This document shows positions 1 through 12,777 of a DNA stretch of 64,000 nt, one piece after another. The translations under genes and the position numbers were made by a program. Below the pieces are notes generated by a model. It did no database searches. It was not told the origin of the DNA and saw only the letters and a program-made list of their open reading frames with translations. The stretch comes from Ptiloglossa arizonensis (Eukaryota > Arthropoda > Insecta > Hymenoptera > Colletidae): NCBI RefSeq assembly GCF_051014685.1, contig NW_027478461.1:682001-746000 (forward strand). The letters are read 5' to 3'. Every line of letters starts with the position of its first letter. Position 1 is the stretch's first letter.

Positions 1-1500
1 ATATCGGATCTTGGATTTAAGACATGGTTGTGAAACCATCAAAATTTCCGCAAGTCTGATACTCGAAACCAATAACTGGAATGGCCTAGGGGAAAAGTAC
101 ACACAGCATTGTAATCGGGCGAGTTTCTACTATCAGATACAACAGGAATTTCCCGAATTCGTCAATCCGTTCGCGAGATATGGGAGTTTGAAATTAAGGA
201 ATAATTGAGAAACTATCAAAATTTTCGCAAGTCTGATACTCGAAACCAATAACTACAATGGCCTAGGGGAAAAATACACATACCTTTGTAATTGGGAGAG
301 TTTCTACTTTCAGATGCAACAGAAATTATTCGGATTCGTCAATCCGTTCGCGAAATATCGGAGTTTGGAGTTAAGAGATGGTTGAGAAACCGTCAAAATT
401 TACGCAAGTCTGATATTCGATTACAATAACTGCCGTGCCCTAGGGGAAAAGTACACACAGCATTGTAATCGGGCGAATTTCTACTTTCAGATACAACAGA
501 AATTTCCCGAATTCGTCAATCCGTTCGCGAGATATGGGAGTTTGATGTTACGGAATGGTTGAGGAACCATCAAAATATTCGCTGGTCTGATACTCGAAAC
601 CGGTAACTGGAATGGCCTAGGGGAAAAGTACACATACCATTGAAATCCGGCGAGTTTATACTTTCAGATGGAACAGGAATTTCTCGAGTTCGTCAATCCG
701 TTCGCGAGATATAGGAGTTTGAAGTTAAGGAATGGTTAAGGAACCATGAAAATTTTCGCTGGACTGATACTCGAAACGAATAACTGGAATGGTCTAGGGG
801 AAAAGTACACACACCATTGTAATCGGGCGAGTTTCTACTTTCAGATGCTACAGGAAATTCTCGAGTTCGTCAATCCGTTCGCGAGATATGGGAGTTTGAA
901 GTTAAGGAATGGTTGAGAAACCATCAAAACTTTCGCAATTCTGATAATCGAAACTAATAACTTCAAAGGCCTAGGGGAAAAACACACATATCTTTGTGAT
1001 CGGGAGAGTTTCTACTTTCAGATGCAATAGGAATTTCGCGAGTTCGTTAATCCGTTCGCGAGATATGGGAGTTTGAAGTTGAGGAATGGTTGAGAAAACA
1101 TCAAAATTTTCGCAATTCTGATGCTAGAAACGAATAACTGGAATGGCCTAGTGGAAAAACACACATACCGTTGTAATCGGGCGAGTTTCTACTTTCAGAT
1201 GCAACAGGAATTTCTCGAGTTCGTCAATCCGTTCGCGAGATATGGGAGTTTGAAGTTAAGGAATGGTTGAGAAACCATCAAAGTTTTCGCAATTCTGATA
1301 CTCGAAACCAATAACTACAAAGGCCTAGGGGAAAAACACAGATATATTTGTAATCGGGAGAGTTTCCACTTTTAGATGCAATAGGAATTTCTCGAGTTCG
1401 TCAATCCGTTCGCGAGATATGGGAGTTTGAGGTTAAGGAATGGTTAAGGAACAATCAAAATTTTTGCTGGTCTGATACTCGAAACCAATAACTACAAAGG
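1..1500 (+). repeat. Left-end diverged monomers, no clear HOR
   Basis: About eight and a half monomers with many private changes: TCCCGAATTC instead of TTCTCGAG at 151 and 503, a V2 monomer at about 285-380, and GATATTCGATTACAATAACTG at about 411. From about 1,090 the monomers resemble those of the following HOR. No gene or foreign sequence is visible. The first ~1 kb resembles the 35-57 kb zone more than the 1.5-34 kb zone. Confidence 0.8.
169..185 (+). other. CENP-B-box-like site, typical 8/9 form
   Basis: GTTCGCGAGATATGGGA matches TTCG, the central A and three of the four bases of CGGG. This exact form, or GTTCGCGAGATGTGGGA, is present in almost every V1 monomer at 177-bp spacing; only the first is listed. 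The single mismatch is C to T at the CpG of CGGG, the change expected from deamination of a methylated cytosine. V2 monomers read TTCGCGAAATGTCGG here and score 7 of 9. Confidence 0.5.
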
Positions 1501-3800
1501 CCTAGGGGAAAAACACACATATCTTTGTAATCGGGCGAGTTTCTACTTTCAGACGCAACAGGTATTTCTCGAGTTCGTCAATCCGTTCGCGAGATATGGG
1601 AGTTTGAAATTAAGGAATGCTTGAGAAACCATCAAAATTTTCGAAAGTCTGATACTCGAAACCAATAACTACAGAGCCCTAGGGGAAAAATACACATACC
1701 GTTGTAATCAGGCGAGTTTCTACTTTCACATGCAACAGGAATTTCTCGAGTTCGTCAATCCGTTCGCGAGATATGGGAGTTTGAAATTGAGGAATGGTTA
1801 AGGAACCATCAAAATTTTCGCTGGTCTGATACTCGAAACCAATAACTCGAATGGCCTAGGGGAAAAGGACACACACCATTGTGATCGGGTGAGTTTCTAC
1901 TTTCAGATGCAACAGGAATTTCTCGAGTTCGTCAATCCGTTCGCGAGATATGGGAGTCTGAAATTAAGGAATGCTTGAGAAACCATCAAAATTTTCGAAA
2001 GTCTGATACTCGAAACCAATAACTACAAAAGCCTAGGGGAAAAATACACATACCGTTTTAATCAGGCGAGTTTCTACTTTCACATGCAACAGGAATTTCT
2101 CGAGTTCGTCAATCCGTTCGCGAGATATGGGAGTTTGAGGTTAAGGAATGGTTAAGGAACAATCAAAATTTTTGCTGGTCTGATACTCGAAACCAATAAC
2201 TGGAACGGCCAACGGGAAAAGTACACACACCATTGTGATCGGGCGAGATTCTACTTTCAGATGCAACAGGAATTTCTCAAGTTCGTCAATCCGTTCGCGA
2301 GATATGGGAGTTTGAAGTTAAGGAATGGTTAAGGAACCATCAAAATTTTCGCTGGTCTGATACTCGAAACCAATAACTGAAATGGCCTAGGGGAAAGTAC
2401 ACGCACCATTGTAATCGGGCGAGCTTCTACTTTCAGATGCAACAGGAATTTCTCGAGTTGGTCAATCCGTGCGCGAGATGTGGGAGTTTGAAGTTAAGGA
2501 ATGCTTGAGAAACCATCAAAGTTTTCGCAATTCTGATACTCGAAACCAATAACTACAAAGGCCTAGGGGAAAAACACAGATATATTTGTAATCGGGCGAG
2601 ATTCTACTTTCAGATGCAACAGGAATTTCTCGAGTTCGTCAATCTGTTCGCGAGATATGGGAGTTTGAAATTAAGGAATGCTTGAGAAACCATCTAAACT
2701 TTCGAAAGTCTGATACTCGAAACCAATAACTACATAGGCCTAGGGGGAAAATACACATACCGTTGTAATCAGGCGAGTTTCTACTTTCACATGCAACAGG
2801 AATTTCTCGAGTTCGTCAATCCGTTCGCGAGATATGGGAGTTTGAAGTTAAGGAATGGTTAAGGAACAATCAAAATTTTTGCTGGTCTGATACTCGAAAC
2901 CAATAACTGGAATGGCCTAGGGGAAAAGTACACACACCATTGTGATCGGGCGAGTTTCTACTTTCAGATGCAACAGGAATTTCTCGTGTTCGTCAATCCG
3001 TTCGCGAGATATGGGAGTTTGAAGTTAAGGTATGGTTGAGAAACCATCAAAATTTTCACTGGTCTGAAACTCGAATCCAATAACTGGAATCGCCTAGGGG
3101 AAAAGTACAGACACCATTGTAATCGGGCGACTTTCTACTTTCAGAAGCAACAGGAAATTCTCGAGTTCGTCAATCCGTTCGCGAGATATGGGAGTTTGAA
3201 GTTAAGGAATGGTTGAGAAACCATCAAAGTTTTCGCAATTCTGATACTCGAAACCAATAACTACAAAGGCCTAGGGGAAAAACACAGATATATTTGTAAT
3301 CGGGCGAGTTTCCACTTTTAGATGCAATAGGAATTTCTCGAGTTCGTCAATCCGTTCGCGAGATATGGGAGTTTGAAATTAAGGAATGCTTGAGAAACCA
3401 TCAACATTTTCGAAAGTCTGATACTCGAAACCAATAACTGCAAAGGCCTAGGGGAAAAATACACATACCGTTGTATCCAGGCGAGTTTCTACTTTCACAT
3501 GCAACAGGAATTTCTCGAGTTCGTCAATCCGTTCGCGAGATATGGGAGTTTGAAGTTGAGGAATGGTTGAGAAAACATCAAAATTTTCGCAATTCTGATG
3601 CTAGAAACGAATAACTGGAATGGTCTAGTGGAAAAACACACATACCGTTGTAATCGGGCGAGTTTCTACTTTCAGTTGCAACAGGCATTTCTCGAGTTCG
3701 TCAATCCGTTCGCGAGATATGGGAGTTTGAAGTTAAGGAATGGTTGAGAAACCATCAAAGTTTTCGCAATTCTGATACTCGAAACCAATAACTACAAAGG
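1501..3800 (+). repeat. 13-mer HOR (A), copy 1, 2,300 bp
   Basis: The unit begins at the CCTAGGGGAAAAACACACAT monomer, which also carries AGACGCAACAGGTATTTC, and recurs at 3,801 and 6,101. The length is 13 x 177 minus 1; the lost base is in the GGGGAAAGTACACGC monomer. Unusual members of the unit, such as GGAACGGCCAACGGG and ATGTGGGAGTTTG preceded by GTGCGCG, recur in the same order in copy 2 with only a handful of differences seen. Confidence 0.9.
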
Positions 3801-6100
3801 CCTAGGGGAAAAACACACATATCTTTGTAATCGGGCGAGTTTCTACTTTCAGACGCAACAGGTATTTCTCGAGTTCGTCAATCCGTTCGCGAGATATGGG
3901 AGTTTGAAATTAAGGAATGCTTGAGAAACCATCAAAATTTTCGAAAGTCTGATACTCGAAACCAATAACTACAGAGCCCTAGGGGAAAAATACACATACC
4001 GTTGTAATCAGGCGAGTTTCAACTTTCACATGCAACAGGAATTTCTCGAGTTCGTCAATCCGTTCGCGAGATATGGGAGTTTGAAATTGAGGAATGGTTA
4101 AGGAACCATCAAAATTTTCGCTGGTCTGATACTCGAAACCAATAACTCGAATGGCCTAGGGGAAAAGGACACACACCATTGTGATCGGGCGAGTTTCTAC
4201 TTTCAGATGCAACAGGAATTTCTCGAGTTCGTCAATCCGTTCGCGAGATATGGGAGTCTGAAATTAAGGAATGCTTGAGAAACCATCAAAATTTTCGAAA
4301 GTCTGATACTCGAAACCAATAACTACAAAAGCCTAGGGGAAAAATACACATACCGTTTTAATCAGGCGAGTTTCTACTTTCACATGCAACAGGAATTTCT
4401 CGAGTTCGTCAATCCGTTCGCGAGATATGGGAGTTTGAGGTTAAGGAATGGTTAAGGAACAATCAAAATTTTTGCTGGTCTGATACTCGAAACCAATAAC
4501 TGGAACGGCCAACGGGAAAAGTACACACACCATTGTGATCGGGCGAGATTCTACTTTCAGATGCAACAGGAATTTCTCAAGTTCGTCAATCCGTTCGCGA
4601 GATATGGGAGTTTGAAGTTAAGGAATGGTTAAGGAACCATCAAAATTTTCGCTGGTCTGATACTCGAAACCAATAACTGAAATGGCCTAGGGGAAAGTAC
4701 ACGCACCATTGTAATCGGGCGAGCTTCTACTTTCAGATGCAACAGGAATTTCTCGAGTTGGTCAATCCGTGCGCGAGATGTGGGAGTTTGAAGTTAAGGA
4801 ATGCTTGAGAAACCATCAAAGTTTTCGCAATTCTGATACTCGAAACCAATAACTACAAAGGCCTAGGGGAAAAACACAGATATATTTGTAATCGGGCGAG
4901 ATTCTACTTTCAGATGCAACAGGAATTTCTCGAGTTCGTCAATCCGTTCGCGAGATATGGGAGTTTGAAATTAAGGAATGCTTGAGAAACCATCTAAACT
5001 TTCGAAAGTCTGATACTCGAAACCAATAACTACATAGGCCTAGGGGGAAAATACACATACCGTTGTAATCAGGCGAGTTTCTACTTTCACATGCAACAGG
5101 AATTTCTCGAGTTCGTCAATCCGTTCGCGAGATATGGGAGTTTGAAGTTAAGGAATGGTTAAGGAACAATCAAAATTTTTGCTGGTCTGATACTCGAAAC
5201 CAATAACTGGAATGGCCTAGGGGAAAAGTACACACACCATTGTGATCGGGCGAGTTTCTACTTTCAGATGCAACAGGAATTTCTCGTGTTCGTCAATCCG
5301 TTCGCGAGATATGGGAGTTTGAAGTTAAGGTATGGTTGAGAAACCATCAAAATTTTCACTGGTCTGAAACTCGAATCCAATAACTGGAATCGCCTAGGGG
5401 AAAAGTACAGACACCATTGTAATCGGGCGACTTTCTACTTTCAGAAGCAACAGGAAATTCTCGAGTTCGTCAATCCGTTCGCGAGATATGGGAGTTTGAA
5501 GTTAAGGAATGGTTGAGAAACCATCAAAGTTTTCGCAATTCTGATACTCGAAACCAATAACTACAAAGGCCTAGGGGAAAAACACAGATATATTTGTAAT
5601 CGGGCGAGTTTCTACTTTCAGATGCAACAGGAATTTCTCGAGTTCGTCAATCCGTTCGCGAGATATGGGAGTTTGAAATTAAGGAATGCTTGAGAAACCA
5701 TCAACATTTTCGAAAGTCTGATACTCGAAACCAATAACTGCAAAGGCCTAGGGGAAAAATACACATACCGTTGTATCCAGGCGAGTTTCTACTTTCACAT
5801 GCAACAGGAATTTCTCGAGTTCGTCAATCCGTTCGCGAGATATGGGAGTTTGAAGTTGAGGAATGGTTGAGAAAACATCAAAATTTTCGCAATTCTGATG
5901 CTAGAAACGAATAACTGGAATGGTCTAGTGGAAAAACACACATACCGTTGTAATCGGGCGAGTTTCTACTTTCAGTTGCAACAGGCATTTCTCGAGTTCG
6001 TCAATCCGTTCGCGAGATATGGGAGTTTGAAGTTAAGGAATGGTTGAGAAACCATCAAAGTTTTCGCAATTCTGATACTCGAAACCAATAACTACAAAGG
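3801..6100 (+). repeat. 13-mer HOR (A), copy 2, 2,300 bp
   Basis: Same order of 13 variant monomers as 1,501-3,800. Differences I could see include TTTCAACTTTC at about 4,018, GGGCGAG for GGGTGAG at about 4,190, AATCCG for AATCTG at about 4,941, and the repaired TTTCTACTTTCAGATGCAAC near 5,610 where copy 1 has TTTCCACTTTTAGATGCAAT. Confidence 0.9.
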
Positions 6101-7692
6101 CCTAGGGGAAAAACACACATATCTTTGTAATCGGGCGAGTTTCTACTTTCAGACGCAACAGGTATTTCTCGAGTTCGTCAATCCGTTCGCGAGATATGGG
6201 AGTTTGAAATTAAGGAATGCTTGAGAAACCATCAAAATTTTCGAAAGTCTGATACTCGAAACCAATAACTACAGAGGCCTAGGGGAAAAATACACATACC
6301 GTTGTAATCAGGCGAGTTTCTACTTTCACATGCAACAGGAATTTCTCGAGTTCGTCAATCCTTTCGCGAGATATGGGAGTTTGAAATTGAGGAATGGTTA
6401 AGGAACCATCAAAATTTTCGCTGGTCTGATACTCGAAACCAATAACTCGAATGGCCTAGGGGAAAAGGACACACACCATTGTGATCGGGCGAGTTTCTAC
6501 TTTCAGATGCAACAGGAATTTCTCGAGTTCGTCAATCCGTTCGCGAGATATGGGAGTCTGAAATTAAGGAATGCTTGAGAAACCATCAAAATTTTCGAAA
6601 GTCTGATACTCGAAACCAATAACTACAAAAGCCTAGGGGAAAAATACACATACCGTTTTAATCAGGCGAGTTTCTACTTTCACATGCAACAGGAATTTCT
6701 CGAGTTCGTCAATCCGTTCGCGAGATATGGGAGTTTGAAGTTAAGGAATGGTTAAGGAACCATCAAAATTTTCGCTGGTCTGATACTCGAAACCAATAAC
6801 GGAAATGGCCTAGGGGAAAGTACACGCACCATTGTAATCGGGCGAGCTTCTACTTTCAGATGCAACAGGAATTTCTCGAGTTGGTCAATCCGTGCGCGAG
6901 ATGTGGGAGTTTGAAGTTAAGGAATGGTTGAGAAACCATCAATGTTTTCGCAATTCTGATACTCGAAACCAATAACTACAAAGGCCTAGGGGAAAAACAC
7001 AGATATATTTGTAATCGGGCGAGATTCTACTTTCAGATGCAACAGGAATTTCTCGAGTTCGTCAATCCGTTCGCGAGATATGGGAGTTTGAAATTAAGGA
7101 ATGCTTGAGAAACCATCTAAACTTTCGAAAGTCTGATACTCGAAACCAATAACTACATAGGCCTAGGGGGAAAATACACATACCGTTGTAATCAGGCGAG
7201 TTTCTACTTTCACATGCAACAGGAATTTCTCGAGTTCGTTAATCCGTTCGCGAGATATGGGAGTTTGAAGTTAAGGAATGGTTAAGGAACAATCAAAATT
7301 ATTGCTGGTCTGATACTCAAAACCAATAACTGGAGTGGCCTAGGGGAAAAGTACACACACCATTGTGATCGGGCGAGTTTCTACTTTCAGATGCAACAGG
7401 AATTTCTCGAGTTCGTCAAACCGTTCGCGAGATATGGGAGTTTGAAGTTGAGGAATGGTTGAGAAAACATCAAAATTTTCGCAATTCTGATGCTAGAAAC
7501 GAATAACTGGAATGGTCTAGTGGAAAAACACACATACCGTTGTAATCGGGCGAGTTTCTACTTTCAGTTGCAACAGGAATTTCTCGAGTTCGTCAATTCG
7601 TTCGCGAGATATGGGAGTTTGAAGTTAAGGAATGGTTGAGAAACCATCAAAATTTTCGAAAGTCTGATACTCGAAACCAATAACTACAAAGG
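6101..7692 (+). repeat. HOR A, copy 3, shortened to 9 monomers
   Basis: Begins like copies 1 and 2 but is 1,592 bp long (9 x 177 minus 1). The GGCCAACGGG monomer is missing between about 6,720 and 6,740, and three monomers corresponding to about 5,320-5,850 are missing near 7,440. Whole-monomer losses like these are expected from unequal crossing-over in register. Confidence 0.85.
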
Positions 7693-9240
7693 CCTAGGGG
7701 AAAACACACATATCTTTGTAATCGGGCGAGTTTCTACTTTCAGACGCAACAGGTATTTCTCGAGTTCGTCAATCCGTTCCCGAGATATGGGAGTTTGAAA
7801 TTAAGGAATGCTTGAGAAACCATCAAAATTTTCGAAAGTCTGATACTCGAAACCAATAACTACAAAGGCCTAGGGGAAAAATACACATACCGTTGTAATC
7901 AGGCGAGTTTCTACTTTCACATGCAACAGGAATTTCTCGAGTTCGTCAATCCGTTCGCGAGATATGGGTGTTTGAAGTTGAGGAATGGTTAAGGAACCAT
8001 CAAAATTTTCGCTGGTCTGATACTCGAAACCAATAACTCGAATGGCCTAGGGGAAAAGGACACACACCATTGTGATCGGGCGAGTTTCTACTTTCAGATG
8101 CAACAGGAATTTCTCGAGTTCGTCAATCCGTTCGCGAGATATGGGAGTTTGAAGTTAAGGAATGGTTAAGGAACAATCATAATTTTTGCTGGTCTGATAC
8201 TCGAAACCAATAACTGGAACGGCCAACGGGAAAAGTACACACACCATTGTGATCGGGCGAGTTTCTACTTTCAGATGCAACAGGAATTTCTCAAGTTCGT
8301 CAATCCGTTCGCGAGATATGGGAGTTTGAAGTTAAGGAATGGTTAAGGAACCATCAAAATTTTCGCTGGTCTGATACTCGAAACCAATAACTGAAATGGC
8401 CTAGGGGAAAGTACACGCACCATTGTAATCGGGCGAGCTTCTACTTTCAGATGCAACGGGAATTTCTCGAGTTGGTCAATCCGTTCGCGAGATATGGGAG
8501 TTTGAAGTTAAGGAATGGTTGAGAAACCATCAATGTTTTCGCAATTCTGATACTCGAAACCAATGACTACAAAGGCCTAGGGGAAAAACACAGATATATT
8601 TGTAATCGGGCGAGTTTCTACTTTCAGGTGCAACAGGAATTTCTCGAGTTCGTCAATCCGTTCGCGAGATATGGGAGTTTGAAATTAAGGAATGCTTGAG
8701 AAACCATCTAAACTTTCGAAAGTCTGATACTCGAAACCAATAACTACAAAGGCCTAGGGGAAAAATACACATACCGTTGTAATCGGGCGAGTTTCTACTT
8801 TCACATGCAACAGGAATTTCTCGAGTTCGTCAATCCGTTCGCGAGATATGGGAGTTTGAAGTTAAGGAATGGTTAAGGAACAATCAAAATTTTTGCTGGT
8901 CTGATACTCGAAACCAGTAAATGGAATGGCCTAGGGGAAAGGTACACACACCATTGTGATCGGGCGAGTTTCTACTTTCAGATGCAACAGGAATTTCTCG
9001 AGTTCGTTAATCCGTTCGCGAGATATGGGAGTTTGAAGTTAAGGAATGGTTGAGAAACCATCAAAATTTTCACTGGTCTGATACTCGAAACGAATAACTG
9101 GAATGGCCTAGGGGAAAAGTACACACACCATTGTAATCGAGCGAGCTTCTACTTTCAGATGCAACAGGAATTTCTCGAGTTGGTCAATCCGTTCGCGAGA
9201 TATGGGAGTTTGAAGTTAAGGAATGGTTGAGAAACCATCA
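7693..9240 (+). repeat. HOR A, copy 4, degraded
   Basis: Starts with the same CCTAGGGGAAAACACACAT monomer (one A shorter) and keeps the order AACTCGAATGG, GGCCAACGGG, CTGAAATGGCC, CCATCTAAACTTTCG and TTTTTGCTGG. It then leaves the HOR at about 9,240. It carries its own changes (CAATCATAATTTTTG near 8,174, CCAGTAAATGG near 8,914) and is less similar than copies 1 and 2 are to each other. Confidence 0.75.
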
Positions 9241-9763
9241 AAATTTTCGCTATTCTGATGCTAGAAACGAATAACTGGAATGGCCTAGTGTAAAAACACA
9301 CATACCGTTGTAATCAGGCGAGTTTCTGCTTTCACATGCAACAGGAATTTCTCGAGTTCGTCAATCCGTTCGCGAGATATGGGAGTTTGAAGTTAAGGAA
9401 TGGTTAAGGAACCATCAAAATTTTGGCTGGTCTGATACTCGAAACCAATAACTGGAATGGCCTATGGGAAAAGTACACACACCATTGTTATCGGGCGAGC
9501 TTCTACTTTCAGATGCAACAGGAATTTCTCGAGTTGGTCAATCCGTCCGCGAGATAAGGGAGTTTGAAGTTAAGGAATGGTTGAGAAACCATCAAAATTT
9601 TCACTGGTCTGATACTCGAAACCAATAACTGGAATGGCCTAGGGGAAAAGTACACACGCCATTGTAATCGGGCGAGTTTCTACTTTCAGATGCAACAGGA
9701 ATTTCTCGAGTTCGTCAATCCGTTCGCGAGATATGGGAGTTTGAATTTGAGGAATGGTTGAGA
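8724..9763 (+). repeat. Six-monomer segment duplicated ~13.8 kb away, copy 1
   Basis: Shares a run of rare changes with about 22,518-23,555: TAAATGGAATGGCC, TTCGTTAATCCG, CGCTATTCTGATGC, TTTCTGCTTTCACATG, CATTGTTATCGGG and GTCCGCGAGATAAGGG. The offset is 13,793-13,794 bp, about 78 monomers, with unrelated HORs between. It overlaps the end of HOR A copy 4. Confidence 0.85.
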
Positions 9764-9771
9764 AACCATCA
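9241..9771 (+). repeat. Transitional monomers between HOR A and HOR B
   Basis: Three monomers belonging to the long-range duplicated segment (CTATTCTGATGCTAG, TTTTGGCTGG and CACTGGTCTG types). They join the end of HOR A to the start of HOR B. No other content is visible. Confidence 0.7.
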
Positions 9772-10802
9772 GTTTTCGCAATTCTGATACTCGAAACCAA
9801 TAACTACAAAGGCCTAGGGGAAAAACACACATATCTTTGTAATCGGGCGAGTTTCTACTCTCAGACGCAACAGGAATTTCTCGAGTTCGTCAATCCGTTC
9901 GCGAGATATGGGAGTCTGAAATTAAGGAATGCTTGAGAAACCATCAAAATTTTCGAAAGTCTGATACTCGAAACCAATAACTACATAGGCATAGGGGAAA
10001 AATACACATACCGTTGTAATCAGGCGAGTTTCTACTTTCACATGCAACAGGAATTTCTCGAGTTCGTCAATCCGTTCGCGAGATATGGAAGTTTGAAATT
10101 AAGGAATGGTTAAGGAACAATCAAAATTTTTGCTGGTCTGATACTCAAAACCAATAACTGGAGTGGCCTAGGGGAAAAGTACACACACCATTGTGGTCGG
10201 GCGAGTTTCTACTTTCAGATGCAACAGGAACTTCTCGAGTTCGTCAAACCGTTCGCGAGATATGGGAGTTTGAATTTGAGGAATGGTTGAGAAACCATCA
10301 GTTTTCGCAATTCTGATACTCGAAACCAATAACTACAAAGGCCTAGGGGAAAAACACACATATCTTTGTAATCGGGCGAGTTTCTACTCTCAGACGCAAC
10401 AGGAATTTCTCGAGTTCGTCAATCCGTTCGCGAGATATGGGAGTCTGAAATTAAGGAATGCTTGAGAAACCATCAAAATTTTCGAAAGTCTGATACTCGA
10501 AACCAATAACTACATAGGCCTAGGGGAAAAATACACATACCGTTGTAATCAGGCGAGTTTCTACTTTCACATGCAACAGGAATTTCTCGAGTTCGTCAAT
10601 CCGTTCGCGAGATATGGAAGTTTGAAATTAAGGAATGGTTAAGGAACAATCAAAATTTTTGCTGGTCTGATACTCAAAACCAATAACTGGAGTGGCCTAG
10701 GGGAAAAGTACACACACCATTGTGGTCGGGCGAGTTTCTACTTTCAGATGCAACAGGAACTTCTCGAGTTCGTCAAACCGTTCGCGAGATATGGGAGTTT
10801 GA
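9720..10802 (+). repeat. Nested 3-monomer tandem duplication, 529-bp unit
   Basis: About 9,720-10,248 is repeated as 10,249-10,802. The unit is 3 x 177 minus 2 because one monomer has CCATCAGTTTTCGC, two bases shorter than the usual CCATCAAAGTTTTCGC. The two copies differ at CATAGGCATAGGG versus CATAGGCCTAGGG. The pair is itself carried into HOR B copy 2 near 12,836-13,800. Confidence 0.85.
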
Positions 10803-12777
10803 AGTTGAGGAATGGTTGAGAAAACATCAAAATTTTCGCAATTCTGATGCTAGAAACGAATAAGTGGAATGGCCCAGTGGAAAAACACACATACCGTTGT
10901 AATCGGGCGAGTTTCTACTTTCAGATGCAAAGGGAATTTCTCGAGTTCGTCAATCCGTTCGCGAAATATGGGTGTTTGAAGTTAAGGAATGGTTGAGAAA
11001 CCATCAAAATTTTCACTGGTCTGATACTCGAAACCAATAACTGGAATGGCCTAGGGGAAAAGTACACACGCCATTGTAATCGGGCGAGTTTCTCCTTTCA
11101 GATGCAACAGGAATTTCTCGAGTTCGTCAATCCGTTCGCGAGATATGGGAGTTTGAAACTGAGGAATGGTTGAGAAACCATCAAAGTTTTCACTGGTCTG
11201 ATACTCGAATCCAATAACTGGAATCGCCTAGGGGAAAAGTACACACACCATTGTAATCGGGCTAGCTTCTACTTTCAGATGCAACAGGAATTTCTCGAGT
11301 TCGTCAATCCGTTCGCGAGATATGGGAGTTTGAAGTTGAGGAATGGTTGAGAAACCATCAAAATTTTCGCAAGTCTGATACTCGAAACCAATAACTGCAA
11401 AGGCCTAGGGGAAAAATACAAATACCGTTGTATCCAGGCGAGTTTCTACTTTCACATGCAACAGGAATTTCTCGAGTTCGTCAATCCGTTCGCGAGATAT
11501 GGGAGTTTGAAGTTGAGGAATGGTTGAGAAAACATCAAAATTTTCGCAATTCTGATGCTAGAAACGAATAACTGGAATGGTCTAGTGGAAAAACACACAT
11601 ACCGTTGTAATCGGGCGAGTTTCTACTTTCAGTTGCAACAGGAATTTCTCGAGTTCGTCAATCCGTTCGCGAGATATGGGAGTTTGAATTTAAGGAATGG
11701 TTGAGAAACCATCAAAGTTTTCGCAATTCTGATACTCGAAACCAATAACTACAAAGGCCTAGGGGAAAAATACACATACCGTTGTAATAAGGCGAGTTTC
11801 TACTTTCACATGCAACAGGAGTTTCTCGAGTTCGTCAATCCGTTCGCGAGATATGGGAGTTTGAAGTTAAGGAATGGTTAAGGAACAATCAAAATTTTTG
11901 CTGGTCTGATACTCGAAACCAATAACTGGAACGGCCAACGGGAAAAGTACACACACCATTGTGATCGGGCGAGTTTCTACTTTCAGATGCAACAGGAATT
12001 TCTCGAGTTCGTCAATCCGTTCGCGAGATATGTGAGTTTGAAGTTAAGGAATGGTTACGGAACCATCAAAATTTTCGCTGGTCTGATACTCGAAACCAAT
12101 AACTGAAATGGCCTAGGGGAAAGTACACGCACCATTGTAATCGGGCGAGCTTCTACTTTCAGAAGCAACAGGAAATTCTCGAGTTCGTCAATCCGTTCGC
12201 GAGATATGGGAGTTTGAAGTTAAGGAATGGTTGAGAAACCATCAAAGTTTTCGCAATTCTGATACTCGAAACCAATAACTACAAAGGCCTAGGGGAAAAA
12301 CGCAGATATATTTGTAATCGGGCGAGTTTCTACTTTCAGTTGCAACAGGAACTTCTCGAGTTCGTCAATCCGTTCGCGAGATATGGGAGTTTGAAGTTAA
12401 GGAATGGTTGAGAAACCATCAAAGTTCTCGCAATTCTGATATTCGAAACCAATAACTACAAAGGCCTAGGGGAAAAACACACATATCTTTGTAATCGGGC
12501 GAGTTTCTACTTTCAGACGCAACAGGTATTTCTCGAGTTCGTCAATCCGTTCGCGAGATATGGGAGTTTGACGTTAAGGAATGGTTAAGGAACCATCAAA
12601 ATTTTCGCTGGTCTGATACTCGAAACCAATAACTCGAATGGCCTAGGGGAAAAGGACACACACCATTGTGATCGGGCGAGTTTCTACTTTCAGAAGCAAC
12701 AGGAAATTCTCGAGTTCGTCAATCCGTTCGCGAGATATGGGAGTTTGAAGTTAAGGAATGGTTGAGAAACCATCAAA
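9772..12777 (+). repeat. 17-mer HOR (B), copy 1, 3,006 bp
   Basis: Matches 12,778 onward at an exact offset of 3,006 bp (17 x 177 minus 3). Anchors include CATAGGCATAGGG (9,985 and 12,991), GGCCCAGTGG (10,871 and 13,877), the NheI site GCTAGC (11,261 and 14,267) and AATACAAATACCG (11,415 and 14,421). It contains an internal tandem trimer (9,720-10,802), so the same 175-bp monomer appears twice. Confidence 0.88.

Noticed and set aside
141..185. RNA polymerase III B-box resemblance in GAGTTCGTCAATCC
   Set aside because: Only about half of the B-box positions fit, the spacing is wrong, and there is no A box or T-run terminator at a sensible distance.
11..208. 65-codon open frame at the left end
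   Set aside because: It covers one monomer plus a fragment, open only because a TGA became TGT (GGTTGTGAAACC). Satellite, not a gene.
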